Source of the DNA: Sequoia sempervirens
Taxonomy: Eukaryota > Streptophyta > Pinopsida > Cupressales > Cupressaceae
Length of the DNA stretch: 64,000 bases
NCBI GenBank assembly: GCA_007258455.2
Contig: VDFB02321268.1
Location: forward strand, 62,001-126,000
Direction: 5' to 3'
In this document: piece by piece, positions 13,385 through 26,239 of the stretch
How positions within the stretch are numbered: the stretch's first letter is position 1
How the letters are laid out: each line of letters begins with the position of its first letter
Made by a program: the position numbers and the translations under genes
The notes under the pieces: model-generated
What the model was told of the DNA's origin: nothing
The model's input: only the letters and a program-made list of their open reading frames with translations
The model's database searches: none

Positions 13385-13661
13385 CCTCAAATTTCTCTCA
13401 CAAATAAGATGCATTAACAAGGGCTTACACTTCAAATTCCTCCATCTCAAAGGAAAATACACTAACAAGGGCTTACACCTCAAATTCCTCCATCTCAGAG
13501 GAAAATGCATTAACAAGGGCTTACACCTCAAATTCCTTTGTCTTAGAGGAAAATGCATTAACAAGGTCTTACACCTTAAATTCCTCTATCTCAGAGGAAA
13601 ATGCATTAACAAGGGCTTACACCTCAAATTCCTTTGTCTCAGAGGAAAATGCATTAACAAA
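13385..13661. repeat. 48-bp minisatellite, about 5.8 copies
   Basis: Units of about 48 bp, each containing CATTAACAAGGGCTTACAC and an AGAGGAAAATG block, are repeated head to tail with a few substitutions each. Because 48 is a multiple of three, the array stays open on the minus strand as a 16-residue repeat. No function is implied. Confidence 0.85.
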
Positions 13662-14422
13662 AAATCTTCATGATGATGTGACTCCCTTTGAAGCTCCAAG
13701 TACTAGCATCAGCCTCCTGGCCTTCTCGTCCAAGGTTGCCTACAATGCTTTATTTAGAGAAATGGTTTCTACTACACACCTCTAGTACTATAAAGAGTTC
13801 AGGACTATCCTCCTTGACCTCATCCCAGGTTACTTTATTCTGAATAGGTTTGTGGAGCTACCAATGTCAAATCCATATTTACAGTATCCATATTTACAGT
13901 CTTGTGCAATTCTGATATCAATAGCTGAAGAGGTCTTCCAAGGACTTTAGCATGATCAGTCTTGTAACATTGTAACCTTCACTTCATATTAGTGAGTCAC
14001 ATAACTCCCTCTTGATCCCTACCTCAGAGATTGCAAAGAAATCCTCTGGAAGTGAAATCCCTCCATTGACAAAATCTCAATCCTTTTATCGGACATGCTC
14101 TCAACTTGAGCCTTGAATCCTTAGATTTTAACTCCCTCTTCAAAGTAATTGATCAAAATGATAATTGGAATAGGTTCTTCCTCTTCGATAGATGTCTCCA
14201 ACCCCCAACTCAATTTGATGGCTGCAAGTTATGACTCCATGCTTGATCATTTCTCCAGTCGGTATGACTTCCTCACAAGATGCCACAAGCTCTTCCTCTC
14301 TACACAATCTTTCATCATCCTCTTGCTCCTCGATCCATCCTAGAAGCATTTATAGAGAGAGATTACTAATAGTTTAAACTACCCCGAATAAATATCAATT
14401 CTAGAAGCACACAAGATTCATT

Positions 14423-15263
14423 GGGTATGTGTAGGATCATGATGGGCCAAAAAGTGGTGATATGATGGGTATTTGTAGGGTATGTGACTGATGACTTTTT
14501 TTTACCCAAAATTGATGAAATGAAAAGGGTTTTTAAAGGTGATTCTAAGCTTTCCAACAATATAAATTATACTTTACTTTTAATTTATTAAATAATTATT
14601 AGTAATTTTCTATTTGAATTACGACTAAAGTCCTGATTGATAGGTTGATTGAAAAACATCTATAGCTTTCAAACAGTATCACATTTTTGGAATCCAAAAC
14701 ATGCATCACATTCTATGCTTCCAATACTATAGGATTAAAAAAATAAAAATTGAATTTCATGAATTTTTGACCAAGTTAAGGTGGCCAAACATACAAGTTT
14801 TTATATTTTTTAAAAGTTGTAATAAAAAATTCATAATTAATTATTTACTTGGAAAAAAATTACAAAAAAATATGCATCACATCTGGACATGAGTCCTCTA
14901 CTTGTTTCTAAAATATTATAAAAAAATATTATCATTTTATTGTGGTTAGGGTGGTTAAACAAACACCTACTTCTTATTTTTCCCTAAAATTTAAGTACTA
15001 CTGCATTGAAATTTCAAATTTTCACCAAATAAATTTTCCTTTTTTTAAAATAAACCTCATAGTTTAGAAACTGCATTCAATTTTCTATAGATTTTGTTCT
15101 TACATATTTTTGAAATAATATAGATAACATATTTAAATTTTTACGTCAAGTTTCCTAACTCAATTTTTTTTGAATTTTTTGGCACTTAAGGGCCTTTTTT
15201 CCATGATGATCCTACACATACCACACTATCCCAATGTTATAGCATTAATTAATAACTATACAA
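14423..15263. other. Possible inserted DNA element with 10-bp flanking repeat
   Basis: An AT-rich block of about 840 bp is flanked by the direct repeat AAGATTCATT (14413-14422 and 15264-15273). Near its ends lie inverted copies of TATGTGTAGGATCAT (14426-14440 and, reversed, around 15206-15220). The right inverted arm sits about 40 bp inside the direct repeat, so the ends are not symmetrical. A Mutator-like or MITE-type insertion is possible but unproven. No transposase is encoded. Confidence 0.3.
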
Positions 15264-16024
15264 AAGATTCATTCAAGGTACAAGCATACAAATACTTATT
15301 TCTTTATGTTGGTACACCAATGAGGTTAAGACCTGTAGTGGTGTTTCATCTTCACCATCTTGACTACAAGGCCCAGATTTGATACAGGTGGTTTATATTC
15401 ATAATTAGATCTCCAATGTTTCATAGCTCCAACTATAGCTGAAATTAGTCTGAACATATTCCACTTACTATACATCATTACCAAATGGTTCATGTCCTCT
15501 TTCTAAGCTTATTTCCTTGCTATAAAAAGATGTCAACTCGATGCTTTTACCCTATAAGTAGCTTCGGAAGGTTTGATGGTTGTCAGGTAGAGTAATCAGC
15601 CACCCACTAATTAACATCAAAACAATTCTTGAGACTCCAACTCCCTTGGCAGCAAGAATAAGGGAATTTACACAGCCTCCAAAAAATGATCACTTCATTT
15701 TAATGACATGGTACAAGAATTAGAATCTGATCTTTATGAAAAATATTTATTCTCTACATCAATAGATTTAACTATTTAACATAAGTAAGTTTATTCGATC
15801 CACCTAGATTCGACTTCTGTAGGATCCTCTTGATTCCAAAATTCTAATTTCTATCCTCCAACTTATTATATTCATGAGATTATCATTGCTCAAACTAAAA
15901 ACCAAAGGATCCAAATCCTCCTCCTAGGAAAGACGTCAAAGAAGATATGAAGATGTCAATAACCAAAGAGTGCTCCAAATATAAATTTGACTTAACAAAT
16001 CTGATTGGATCTTTTCTTGGACCT

Positions 16025-16036
16025 GCTCTAATACCA
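16025..16036 (-). promoter_or_regulatory. Primer-binding site (tRNA-iMet) of the 12462-16611 element
   Basis: The minus strand reads TGGTATTAGAGC directly after the LTR end CCAACA, one mismatch from the canonical initiator-Met PBS. Confidence 0.85.
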
Positions 16037-16611
16037 TGTTGGTTTTTTAGGATCAGATTTAAATTAAGAAGAAATATAACAATGAACACAATTACACAAC
16101 AAGATACCCTGGGAAATCCCTCCTTCTCAAGGGAGAAAAGCCCCGCAACAAATATATCACATATATATTTCATAAAAGAGTAGCACATTTGTTTTACAAT
16201 GAGGCCAATCACAAGTCCAATCTAATATGAAGATGATAGCACCACACTTGTGCAAATACACAACCAATATAGAACTCCAAAAAATATCAATCTGTTGTAA
16301 GTATCGAACTTCATTTAGATTTGTGCGGACTTCACTTGAACAAATACTACATCTAATGAAGGAGAAAGCACTGCCTATATATACAACATAATGAAGACTT
16401 CTCTCAAGAGATGCATCACTTCACAAGTGGTCGACCTCTCTATGAAAGGTTGTGTCTTACACAAAATTTGGCCACATTAAATAAGATGTTATTTGAAAAT
16501 TAAGTGAATTGCCTCTTCAAAAGTCAATAAATAAATAGTTGAAGGCTATATATGATTTATTGTTCATTAAATAAATCGCGGAAGTATGGGGCCTACGGCT
16601 AAACATCAACA
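16037..16611 (-). repeat. LTR (5' LTR in element sense) of the 12462-16611 element
   Basis: This is the partner of 12462-13045. On the plus strand it begins TGTTGGTTTTTTAGGATC and ends AACATCAACA, followed by GAGGT. Scattered substitutions and small indels against the other LTR indicate an old insertion. Confidence 0.9.
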
Positions 16612-16785
16612 GAGGTGAGGCTCAAAAAATTGGAAAATAATATAGGAAAGAAGAAGATATAGCCCCTACTTAAGAAGTTGTAGTTAATACATGCCAGGAA
16701 GAAGGCATGGATAAAAAGGAAGAAAAGAAGGAAGTAAGCAGCAAAGAGGTTACAATAGTGAAGCATAGCAAAGAGGATTTGTTGG

Positions 16786-18092
16786 TGTAAACATGCAAAA
16801 TTAACATTGTGCATTTGATCAGGTTAATTCATTGACTAAACTAGATTTCACATTAGGTCCATTCATCATCTTCATCCATTCATTAGGTGATCTCATCTCC
16901 TAAGGTCATTTATTTAAAATCAAATAAACATTATCATCAACCTTTTAATAAATCAAACATCCATTTAATTAAATCCCAAATCATATTCCATCATTTTCTG
17001 ATTTAAATAAATCAAAAATCCAAGTCCTAAAAGTCAAACTAACATAATCATCATTAATTTAATCTAACCATGATTAAGTGCTAAACTTACCCACTTGCAT
17101 CCTCTAGATATCTCCACTTGCACAAATAAATCAATTTATTGATTTATTAAAAAACCCTCATTTTCACTCAACATAGCATTTATGGGGAATATTCCCTCAA
17201 GTTTGAAAAATATGACAAGTTGATTTGTCCCTCCAACATTGCATTTATTTCTCATTTTCTTGTCTCCCTCTCAAAATTTATTGCCCAAATTTGAATTCAA
17301 ATTCTCCCTCTCATGGGCACACTTCCCAAATCTTGCACATCCATTGGCCTATCACTACTTGACAAGTGGCCTCTTCTCATTGGTGGATCTTTAGTCCCAC
17401 ATTCACCCATTTGGCCAATCTCTCATCAAGAAAATCTATAAAAGAAGGCCTTAATCCTCATCAATCCACCTACAACTTTTATGCAAGGTTACTCTCTTGG
17501 TTTGAGAATTAATCTTGCTCATCATCTCCATTGCATCTCATCATTTTAGCTTTGAGCAAGGATTGGGAAAGGGCTTCTTTCCACATCAAAGAAGCACCAA
17601 TCCACTATGGAATAGGTAACTTGTTATTGTTTTCATAATGCTTTAGTTTTTCTATTTTCATTTGTTACATTTGGAAGAATTCACAAGGTATTTCATAGGA
17701 GCATTTTGATAGATTTGTGAAATACTAATCCTTGTATGAAGTTTAGTCTTTTTGCAAATTTAAAAGATGCTCACATGTGGCACTAGAAGGAGGGTTGAAA
17801 GTGATGTTTTCCAAAAATTTTAAAACCTGATCTTATGCTTTATAATGCCTTTTGACATATATTAGATAAAGCTTCTTATCCAACATTGGTCCAACACTGA
17901 TTTTGTCTTGATCTTAAAATGCTTAGTTTCAAAATAAATTTCTATTTTTTTAAATCAATCATGCATTTTCATGTAGAATGATTCAAAGATTATTTGGAAT
18001 TGAATAAAATAATCTTCACTAATTGTTCTATATAACATTCATAATCATCTATCCCTTGCATTATTTATCAATGTATTAGTTTAGTTTGTATG
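16786..18092 (+). repeat. Putative 5' LTR of element 1
   Basis: The segment starts TGTAAACATGC and carries AT-rich ATTTAAT/ATTAAAT inverted words in its first 350 bp, as the other Tat LTRs here do. It has a CCAAT-like site near 17414 and a TATAAAAG box at 17437-17444 suited to U3/R. The end is guessed from a TGTATGTGGAGGCGCTGG junction near 18092. No second copy is in the window and the PBS tRNA was not identified. Confidence 0.4.
17437..17444 (+). promoter_or_regulatory. TATA box in putative LTR of element 1
   Basis: TATAAAAG lies about 25 bp downstream of a CCAAT-like word, in the position expected for an LTR promoter. Confidence 0.4.
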
Positions 18093-20930
18093 TGGAGGCG
18101 CTGGAGATGATCTCTAATCTCTAATCTGTCTTATGATATCATTTTTTGCTGCATGAATGATAATCCCTTCCTTCCCTCAACATACAAACCTCTGAGTTGA
18201 TTTAAATGCAAGAAATCACAAGTGTAGGGTCGGGCTTTCACGAGTCAACCCAAATCTTGTTTAAATGGCAAGTCTACTGAGGCGCACGACAAATAGTTTG
18301 TATTATTTGTTCATGTTTTGTTTTGTATAAAGCAGGGTATAACGGTTCTTGTGTCAGATATGCATTCTTAATGTAGAGGCTCAATGGTCATCTTGTCTCC
18401 AAAATTTGCTCACATTTTTGGGCTTTTTGCATGGTAGGCTCTCTACACCTATACATTGCAATAAAGATGTTTTCTTAAGACTGATGTGCTTTCTGGAAAT
18501 AGGTTGGTATACTGGAAAATATTCTTCTTATCGAACTCTCTTTATTCCTACGTTCTTTCAAAAAGAAGTAGAAGATATTTAATCATGATCAACTAACTTC
18601 AAGGCACATGATTTTCATCTTGCAAGTTGTTATTTTTTCTCTGACAGAAGTATATAGCTTTGCATAGGCCAAATAGCATTTAGTTTGACAAATTTTTGAA
18701 TAGTAGTGGAGCGCAGTTTTACACCTGCCAATGTTGATTAAATTGAAACTTTTTGAAGGAAATATAGGTGCCATACTATATGAACGAACCATCACATTTA
18801 AAATCCCTACCCACGCATTGTCTTTCCTCCTGACACTCTTTCAAAATCCTTGAGCTTGGTTGTCTATGACAAAATCGGTCTTTCCCCAAGTCGCACCTAT
18901 CCTGACATAGCTTTTAAATATAAACCTGCTCCAACTATCTAGTCATTATAGTAGCAAACATAGAGGATTATACCAGAAAGATTCGGGCGCCTTGATGGTC
19001 ATCACACTTTGACTGAGTTAGGGGGTTGGCACTGGTAGTTGTGCTCTTGGCTATCACTTACATTTACACCTGCTAACATTTTCTTGCTGTAGATTTACTT
19101 GTGTCATCTCAGTAAATCCATTTTGTACAGAGCACGCCATCATTGCATGAAGGCTCGGTTCCCTGAGACATTTAAGGGAGTCACTGGCCACTTATACCCA
19201 TGATGTCAAACAATTCACATGGCTTGTCTGCACTTCATATGATATCCTTGATAGGTGCCTATATTTCAGACTTGTAGATAGTATTTATAGTCATCCCTAC
19301 CGTCAATAAATGAGAAGTTGGTAGATTCATTCACACCAGTAGCTGCGTAGGAAGGTGTAGGGTACGAAGGTTTTTTCTTTTAAGCAAGCAAGGGTGTTTT
19401 CTTTAGGTGCGGGTAAAGCTCACGTGTTATCTGTTGCATGATTTTTGAATTTAATGAATCGAATGGGGAAGGAAAGAATCACGGGTTGTTATCAGAATTT
19501 ATTAGAAAGTTGAAGATATTTATCAGCATTTACAAACTCTTTAATGAATACTTTTGTAGCCCTACAGTCATTTGCAGGAACGTATCTATTGACATTATAA
19601 CAACAAGATGACTAATAATTGAAAAAAGAAAAGAAAAATCTAGTTGTGAACTTTTTGTTATGTTTTGAGATGTCATACATAATCATTGGACTGTGGTTTC
19701 TTTATTAAAACCATTTTCTTTTAAATTTTTTGAATGATATCATGGTGTACAAAAGAGAGAGCCATTAAAAGAGTCTTTGAATGACATTTATGGCCTTGGA
19801 TTATGGTGTCTTTGTATTGATATTTTGTCTACTTTAAAAGATTGATTCTTTAGTCCTAGTGGCTTTTAAAATTTTGGAAGTCAAGATTTTTATTAATGCT
19901 TGAAGTCATTTATACTTAAATGCTTAGGAAGCAAATTTAATTAACTTCGTTTTAATATGATTTCCTTTTATTTAATAGGTACAAAGTAAAACGAAGGCAC
20001 AACGAACGAAAAGCAAACGAAGGACAACAAAGGTACAAACGAAGGAAAGCAAGGAGAAGGCTAAATGAAGGAAAACGAAAGGAGGAGGAATGAGGAGGAA
20101 ATTTTGAAAAATCAAAGTGTTTTTAAACACTTTAAGTGTTTGTTTAACACTTTTTCATGAAATTTTTTATCTTTTCATTTTAGGACACTAATTTTCGTTT
20201 GGGTTTAAAAAGAACACTTTGGTTTTTTTGCAAAGGCTAAAATGAACTTTAGGATCACAACTTACTATATTTTGTCTGGGATTATCAAATTGAACAAGGA
20301 AATTTCTCACACTTCATTTGGTGCTCTAAAAAATGAATCAAATCATTGCTTTGAAGGATAAAATGAGTGTGTGCCTTTAATGTTTTGTAATTATTTACAC
20401 AAAGTAATATCATCAAAAGATGTATGCGCTTCTCTCGCGCCTCATGGCGATCTTGAGAATCAAAAGGATTTTGGTGACATTAAGTTGTGTAAATAATTTA
20501 CCATACACACTTCGATTTGGGTTTAAAATTAAACATCTTGTGCGAGTGTGAGTAGAGCATCATCACGTATATTCTCTTTCTTTGTGCCATCAAAGATTGA
20601 TTGAGTTACCAATTTTGTCTTTGCTTGCTTTTTTTTATCCTAGAGGGCCTACCTTGGGGAAAAAGTACTCACCCAAGGGAATTACTCAACTGGTAACACT
20701 CTAAAGCCAAGAGTATTTCCAGCTAGGATATAAATGTGGATATTGGAAGAAACGCCACTATCGCGTGGTTGATTTTGACAAGATGGATCTAAAAGGGGAC
20801 TCTTGCCATATGGGTCAATCTCCATGAAGGGAAAGTACTTACTAGAACCCATGTGCTATAATTTTCCAAAAATCCTTAATCTATTTGTTGGTGCAAGAAT
20901 GGTCGTTCTGAAGCCGCCCACACTTTTATG
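18093..20930 (+). other. Long 5' region of element 1, non-coding
   Basis: No domain was recognised. The base composition is more balanced between about 18200 and 19450 than in the surroundings, so captured sequence is possible. Positions 19985-20100 are a CGAAGG-rich low-complexity stretch. A palindrome AAAGTGTTTTTAAACACTTT lies at about 20117-20136. Confidence 0.4.
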
Positions 20931-20934
20931 ATCT

Positions 20935-21045
20935 TTAGTAGAAATGGAAAACATTCCATGGGAGTTTCATGGGTGTTGATGCTTGGCTGCCCCATATAAG
21001 TGAGTGCAGTGGAGGGGAGCCAGTGGGGTCAAGCATCTAACCATT
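20935..21045 (+). ncRNA. Conserved leader hairpin module, element 1 copy
   Basis: A block including CCATGGGAGTTTCATGGG is shared with 51640-51713 in the 9.2-kb element. CCATG/CATGG can form a small hairpin. Just downstream GATGCTTG (20978-20985) pairs perfectly with CAAGCATC (21030-21037). The loops share GAGTGCA and GGGAGCC. The position between the LTR and gag suggests a packaging, dimerisation or translation signal, which is inference. Confidence 0.55.
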
Positions 21046-22423
21046 CACTAAAGATAAGCGTAGCTGGACTTGTCCAAGTGGGGATTCAACAAATATTTTC
21101 CTACACATCCATAGGGTTTGTACTTGTCTTGGTTTGAAAACATAGTGATTTATTTGAAAACATTTGCAAATAAACGTTCAACATGATTCTCAAAATTTCA
21201 AACCCTTTAGGAGGAAAATATCATTGACCAAATTCTTGTGTTATTGCTTGCCCTTGGGACTACATCCTTAGAGGTTTCTAAGCACTTGAATTTACATCTC
21301 AATTTTCCTACAAAAGTTAAACAATAGGTAACCCTTGCCTTAAATTCATCAAAGTTTCACATAATATACCTTGTGAAATGAGACAAAGTTGAGACATTGG
21401 ACATTCAATTTGAAATATAATCAAGAGTGTGTTTGTGGTAAAAAGAATCCATTAAGAAAAGGTTAAAGACAATTGGACCCCACACATGTGTTTCCAATGA
21501 TTTCACGCAAATAAAGATCAAGAAACCAAAGGTGAAAGCCCGTCAAGAACGTCTCTCTATGTTATATGAAGTCAGAAAAAGACTACTTTTCAACTTTTAC
21601 AAGAAGGCTTCAAGGAACAATCCCAGATTGTATTCATTCTATTATTTCCAAAACCCAAATCTTTTCAGAGAGTTTGAACATCTTGTTTAGAGAAAAGCTT
21701 GTTCTTCAATACCTAGGTCTAGGAAAAAAAAGTGTCTCTTTTAGGTTCATCTTAGGATCAAATAAAATCAAAGTCTTTTTCATCCATCCTTCAAAACATC
21801 AAAACAAACATCACCTCGCAATCACCTTTTGGAAAATCTTGAAATCATCCTTACTACTAGGCTTTTTGGCAAAACCAAAATCATCAAAATCATTGAGACT
21901 AAATCCTTGAAAACATTAATCAAAATCACCTTTGGATAAGTACGTGTAGATACATCGTTTTGCATAAGCTTAGTCAAAATCATCTTGTTTAGCTTAGTAT
22001 ATGTAGATGAATCCTTCGGCATATGCTTAGTGAAACTATCATCCTATTTGAATAGGTGTGGATAGATGCACCCTTCTTCCCACACATATTCAAATTATCA
22101 TTCTTTGATCAAGTCTATCCCTTAGATAATCATCCAAACATCTTAGGGTCTATTTGCTCAAAATCCAAATCAAAATCAAAATCAATCAAGGACAAATCCC
22201 AAAATCAAAATCTGCAACATATCCAAAAGTCCCAAAAGCCTAGTATCTCCTTCAAGACTTACCAAAAGATCATAACATCCACATCTTTCATCTTTTACAT
22301 CATCATACCACCTTTTGATCCTTAAGATATCCTAACATTTTCCACTTTTGAGACATAAAATAAAGATCAATTCAAAGAACCAAGAGATTCATCTCCCATT
22401 CTTGAAAAACTAATCCTTTTTTT

Positions 22424-25102
22424 ATGGTTCAAACTATATCTCAATACAAGAAGAGCATGGAAACCAACAAAGAAACACCCGCTTCAAGTGGTTTAAGTCA
22501 AACCACTCCTAAAATGAAGACCATTGGGTCTAGAAATCTCACAATTAACCTTCCAACATCATCACAAAATCCGCAAGAGGAAAGCCAAGGAGAAGATCTT
22601 ACCTTTGGAATGTCTCATGAAGAAGTAATAGAAACGCTCCAAAATCTGGAGAACCATAAAATCATCAACATCATGATGAGACTCAACCCTTCGTTATACA
22701 TGCTTGAGCTAGCAAAACAAGGGGCCAAGTTACCTTCATATTTTGACGTGAGTACTATAGTGGAGACATCATTTCCTCCAATCTCATCCACCATTCCCAT
22801 TTCATCCACACCCCAAAACATCAAGCAAAACATTCCGCATATCACGACATCTATTGCTCCAACCCGACCAAATGTTAATAAGGGAAATAAACTTCTCCAA
22901 GCTCTTCAAGTGCATCCCCTTGTCAATAATCAAAATTTGGACGCAAATAGCACCTTGGAACAAAATATACTTGAAAACCCACTACAAAAATATGTTCCTC
23001 TCACTTTCCATTGCGATCCATCATCATCTTTTTTTCTCACAACACCTCAAACTTTTGTCCTCACAAAATCACAAGAGGAGGGAGACATGTTTGGACCAGG
23101 GGGCATTTTTGACACCACAACATTCTCACAAGGATTCGACCCCCTTACATTTCCACCACTTCCAACATTTCCATTATCATCTACACCACTCCTTGGCTTA
23201 GGGATTCCCCCTTTACAAAGTATCGATCAAAACATCCTAAATATCAATCTAAACATTGTGCCAAATGCTCAAAACTTATTGTTGACATCACAACAAGTGA
23301 TAAATGCACAAGCAATTGCAACAATCCCAAACACCCCCATAACATTGCAAAACATGATTTCTCAAGGGCCAACCACATCAACATCGTCACTTACCACTCA
23401 AACCACCACATCAACAACACCATCCACCACACAAAATAACAACACGACATTATCACTCACCACAAATGCCATTCTGAATCCACCACCACCCCCACCACCA
23501 CCAACTTCTACCACATCAAGTCAATATAATGCTGCATTGCAAGCCACTTTTCAAAGAGGATACCAACAAGTGCAGAAACAAAAAGATGTATACCTAGCTG
23601 CTCAACAAGCCACTCAAGTTGCATAAGCCACCCAAGCAGCCCAAACCACACTACAAACGCAACAAGCTGCACAAGCCCAAGCTTTATTGCAACAACAACA
23701 ACAACAAGTTGCTCAAGCATTACAAGCACACAAGACTGCTCAAGCACAAGCTCTATTGCAACAACAAGAAGCACAAGCACAAGTCGCACAAGCACAAGCC
23801 CAATATCAAGCACATCAAGCGCAAGCACAAGCACAACTTCTTGCACAAGCCACACAACTGCAAGCATATTAGCAAGCAATAAAGCAATATCAAGAGTAGT
23901 AAGAAGTAGTAGAATTGGAAGCCCAACAACAAGTGTTGTTGGAACAAAAACAAGCACAACAACAAGCGTTGTTGGAACAACAACAAGTGCAACAACAAGC
24001 ACAAATATTAGCACAACAACAAGAACAATAAGTGTTGTTCATACAAAAGAAAGTCAAAGCCTATCTAACTCGATAGAACATACACATACCATTGAACAAA
24101 ACATCGAACAACACACCAACCAACCCAACCACCCAAAACATGATTGCAACACTCCAAAACACCTTCATCCCACCCCCTGATACACAAAATGATGTGACGA
24201 CAAAACTCAGGTTGCTCTCGCAACAAGTGCTCGACCTTCAATCAGGGCGAACAACCAAAACATCAAGCAACTTGTGTCCCTGTCCATTTGATAGGAGCTT
24301 AGAAATGAAACCATTCCCCAAGGGATTCAAAATCCCCAAATTTGACAAATATTGAGGGATGGGAAACCCTGAAGATTACATCAGGGAATTCCACTTTCAT
24401 TGCATGGAAGTCCCATATGATGATACCTATCTGATGCGGCTATTTCCTAGAAGCTTGGCAGGTACCGCCATAGAATGGTTCTCTCACTTATCTTCAGGCA
24501 TTAGAAAATTCCAAGAAATTAGGGATGCATTCATCAGGAACTATGCATGTAATATTGCAATGGATGTTAGTCTCAAAGAACTATATGCTCTAAAACAAGG
24601 AAAGAATGAATCTTTTGCTTCATTCCTTCAACGATGGCGATCCAAGGCCAATTGGAGCAAGTGGACCATGCCAAAAGAACAACAAGTCTGCACCATCATG
24701 GCCAACCTTGAAAGCCACTTGTCATTTCATCTAAAGGTTCAGGGAATCACCACATACGATCAACTGATTTCCAAGGCGCTTAGCATCGAAAGAGCCCTTG
24801 TGACTCAACCTGTGGAACCAACATTATATCACGAACAACAAAACAACTGCCCATCATCCAATTACAATGATAAACCTCGCACATGGGGAAGGAACAAGAA
24901 TGTTACTAATGATGGTGTCGTAGATGCAAAGGTGGTCATTAGTGGTCCACATCAAAACACACCCAGACCACAAATCCAAAATCAATGCCAAAACACTCAT
25001 CACACAACATATCAACCCAATAACAATCCTACTATCAATAACCTCAATGATCAAAGAGGACCACCCCAATGCAAAACTTATCCCAAATGAAAATATGCTA
25101 TC
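22424..25102 (+). pseudogene. gag: Tat-lineage gag, broken by in-frame stops
   Basis: A single frame from the ATG at 22424 carries a long N-terminal extension rich in Thr, Pro and Gln, including a poly-Gln tract encoded by CAA repeats (about 23627-24030). The capsid-type retrotransposon gag domain follows at 24290-24830 (MKPFPKGFKIPKFDKY, then GNPEDYIREF and LYALKQGKNESFASFLQRW). In-frame stops lie at 23624, 23870, 23897, 23900, 24029, 24074, 24353 and 25088. Many sit where CAA, CAG or CGA would restore the sense. Gag would form the virus-like particle. The Gln-rich extension is unusual and its role is unknown. Confidence 0.85.
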
Positions 25103-26239
25103 TTGGGAGAACCACTTGAGGAAATAATGAAAAAGTTGATAGATAGAAAACTAATCAAGCCTCCTACATTTGAAAATTACCAAGTACCTGACATCAAACC
25201 ACCTTGGTATAACAAAAATCAACTTTGTGAATTTCATAAGATCAAAGGTCACACCACAAACAATTGCATGAGACTCAAAAATATCATCCAAGATGTCATT
25301 GACAAGAGAATCATAAACGTGGAACAACCTACCAAAAATCAGGGTCTAAAAATCTACACGAATCTGATGTCGAATGATGGCAACGAAGGGAATAAAAATG
25401 ATAAAGGGAAGGGCAGTGTAAATCATGTATACGAAACAGTCGTCACCTCCCTAAATGAAGACTGTGTGGTCATCACCATCAAGGGCGTCCATGCCAAAAA
25501 TTGTGGAGTCACCACAAGAGGCGGAAAAGTCACCATTGTAGGATCATCCCAACCCAATAGAATCCCTTCATCAAGAGCTGTTCCACATAGTTACAATGTT
25601 ATAGAACAACTCAAGAGAACACCAACACACATCTCCATCATGGAGTTGTTAAAAATATCATCAGCCCATAAGAAGATCCTCAAGGAAGCATTAGCCTCAT
25701 CCACTGTCCCTGCAGACCTTGATGAGGAACAATTCCAAGCTATGGTCAGAAATATCATTACGCTTAATCTTCTTACATTCTCCGACCAGGATTTCCCCGC
25801 CCAACCATCTCACAACCGTGCACTTCACTTGGAGGCCATTGTGAACAAGAGAAAAATCAAAATGGTCTTGGTGGATGGAGGTGCAGGTTTGAATATCTGC
25901 TCTCTTAGCCTCATCAAGTAGTTGAAAATAGTAGAAGATTCCATTAACAAAGGTAAAGGCATCACGATAAGAGCATATGATGACCAAGAAAGAGTGTCTT
26001 AGGGCACGATTAAACTCCCTATTCAAGTAGGGCCTACCATCATGGAAACCACCTGTCAGGTCTTGGACCTCGACTTGCCATATAATATCCTCCTTGGATT
26101 CCCATGGATCCATGCAATGAAAGTTGTAGCATCAACCTTCCACCAATGTGTGAAATTTACACATAATGGACAAGAGGTTACCATTCATGGAGATCCCGAA
26201 CCGTTTTCATATTGCAAAAATCTTGCGGCCAAATACTAA
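25103..26239 (+). pseudogene. Zinc-knuckle-like segment and aspartic protease of element 1
   Basis: The frame is the same as gag. A Tat-type nucleic-acid-binding motif CEFHKIKGHTTNNC (C-x2-H-x-x-x-G-H-x4-C) lies near 25226. The protease follows: MVLVDGGAGLNICSL near 25862 holds the active-site Asp in the D-G-G variant used by this lineage, and LPYNILLGFPWIH near 26080 is the conserved C-terminal block. Stops occur at 25919 and 26000, and the segment ends at 26237. The enzyme would cut the Gag-Pol polyprotein inside the particle. Confidence 0.85.

Larger units (their letters stand above)
12462..16611 (-). mobile_element. Non-autonomous LTR retrotransposon with tRNA-iMet PBS (probably Copia-type)
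   Basis: Two direct repeats of 584 and 575 bp bound a 3-kb interior, and the whole is flanked by the 5-bp duplication GAGGT (12457-12461 and 16612-16616). On the minus strand the LTR runs from TGTTGATG to CCAACA. The PBS TGGTATTAGAGC abuts the right-hand LTR, and a purine tract AAGAGGGAG abuts the left-hand LTR, which sets the orientation. No gag, protease, RT or integrase domain could be recognised inside, so mobility would have needed proteins from elsewhere. Assignment to Copia rests only on the PBS type and LTR size. Confidence 0.85.

Noticed and set aside
13376..13661. CRISPR-like regular repeats
   Set aside because: Units are contiguous 48-bp tandem repeats without unique spacers, in a plant-type genome, so this is a minisatellite.
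18093..18110. TGGAGGCGCTGG as the primer-binding site of element 1
   Set aside because: It sits at a plausible LTR end, but I could not match it to a tRNA 3' end and no paired LTR is visible.
18349..19450. Possible host gene exons in the more balanced sequence upstream of element 1 gag
   Set aside because: Several frames were read without finding a sustained frame, splice-consistent structure or recognisable family.
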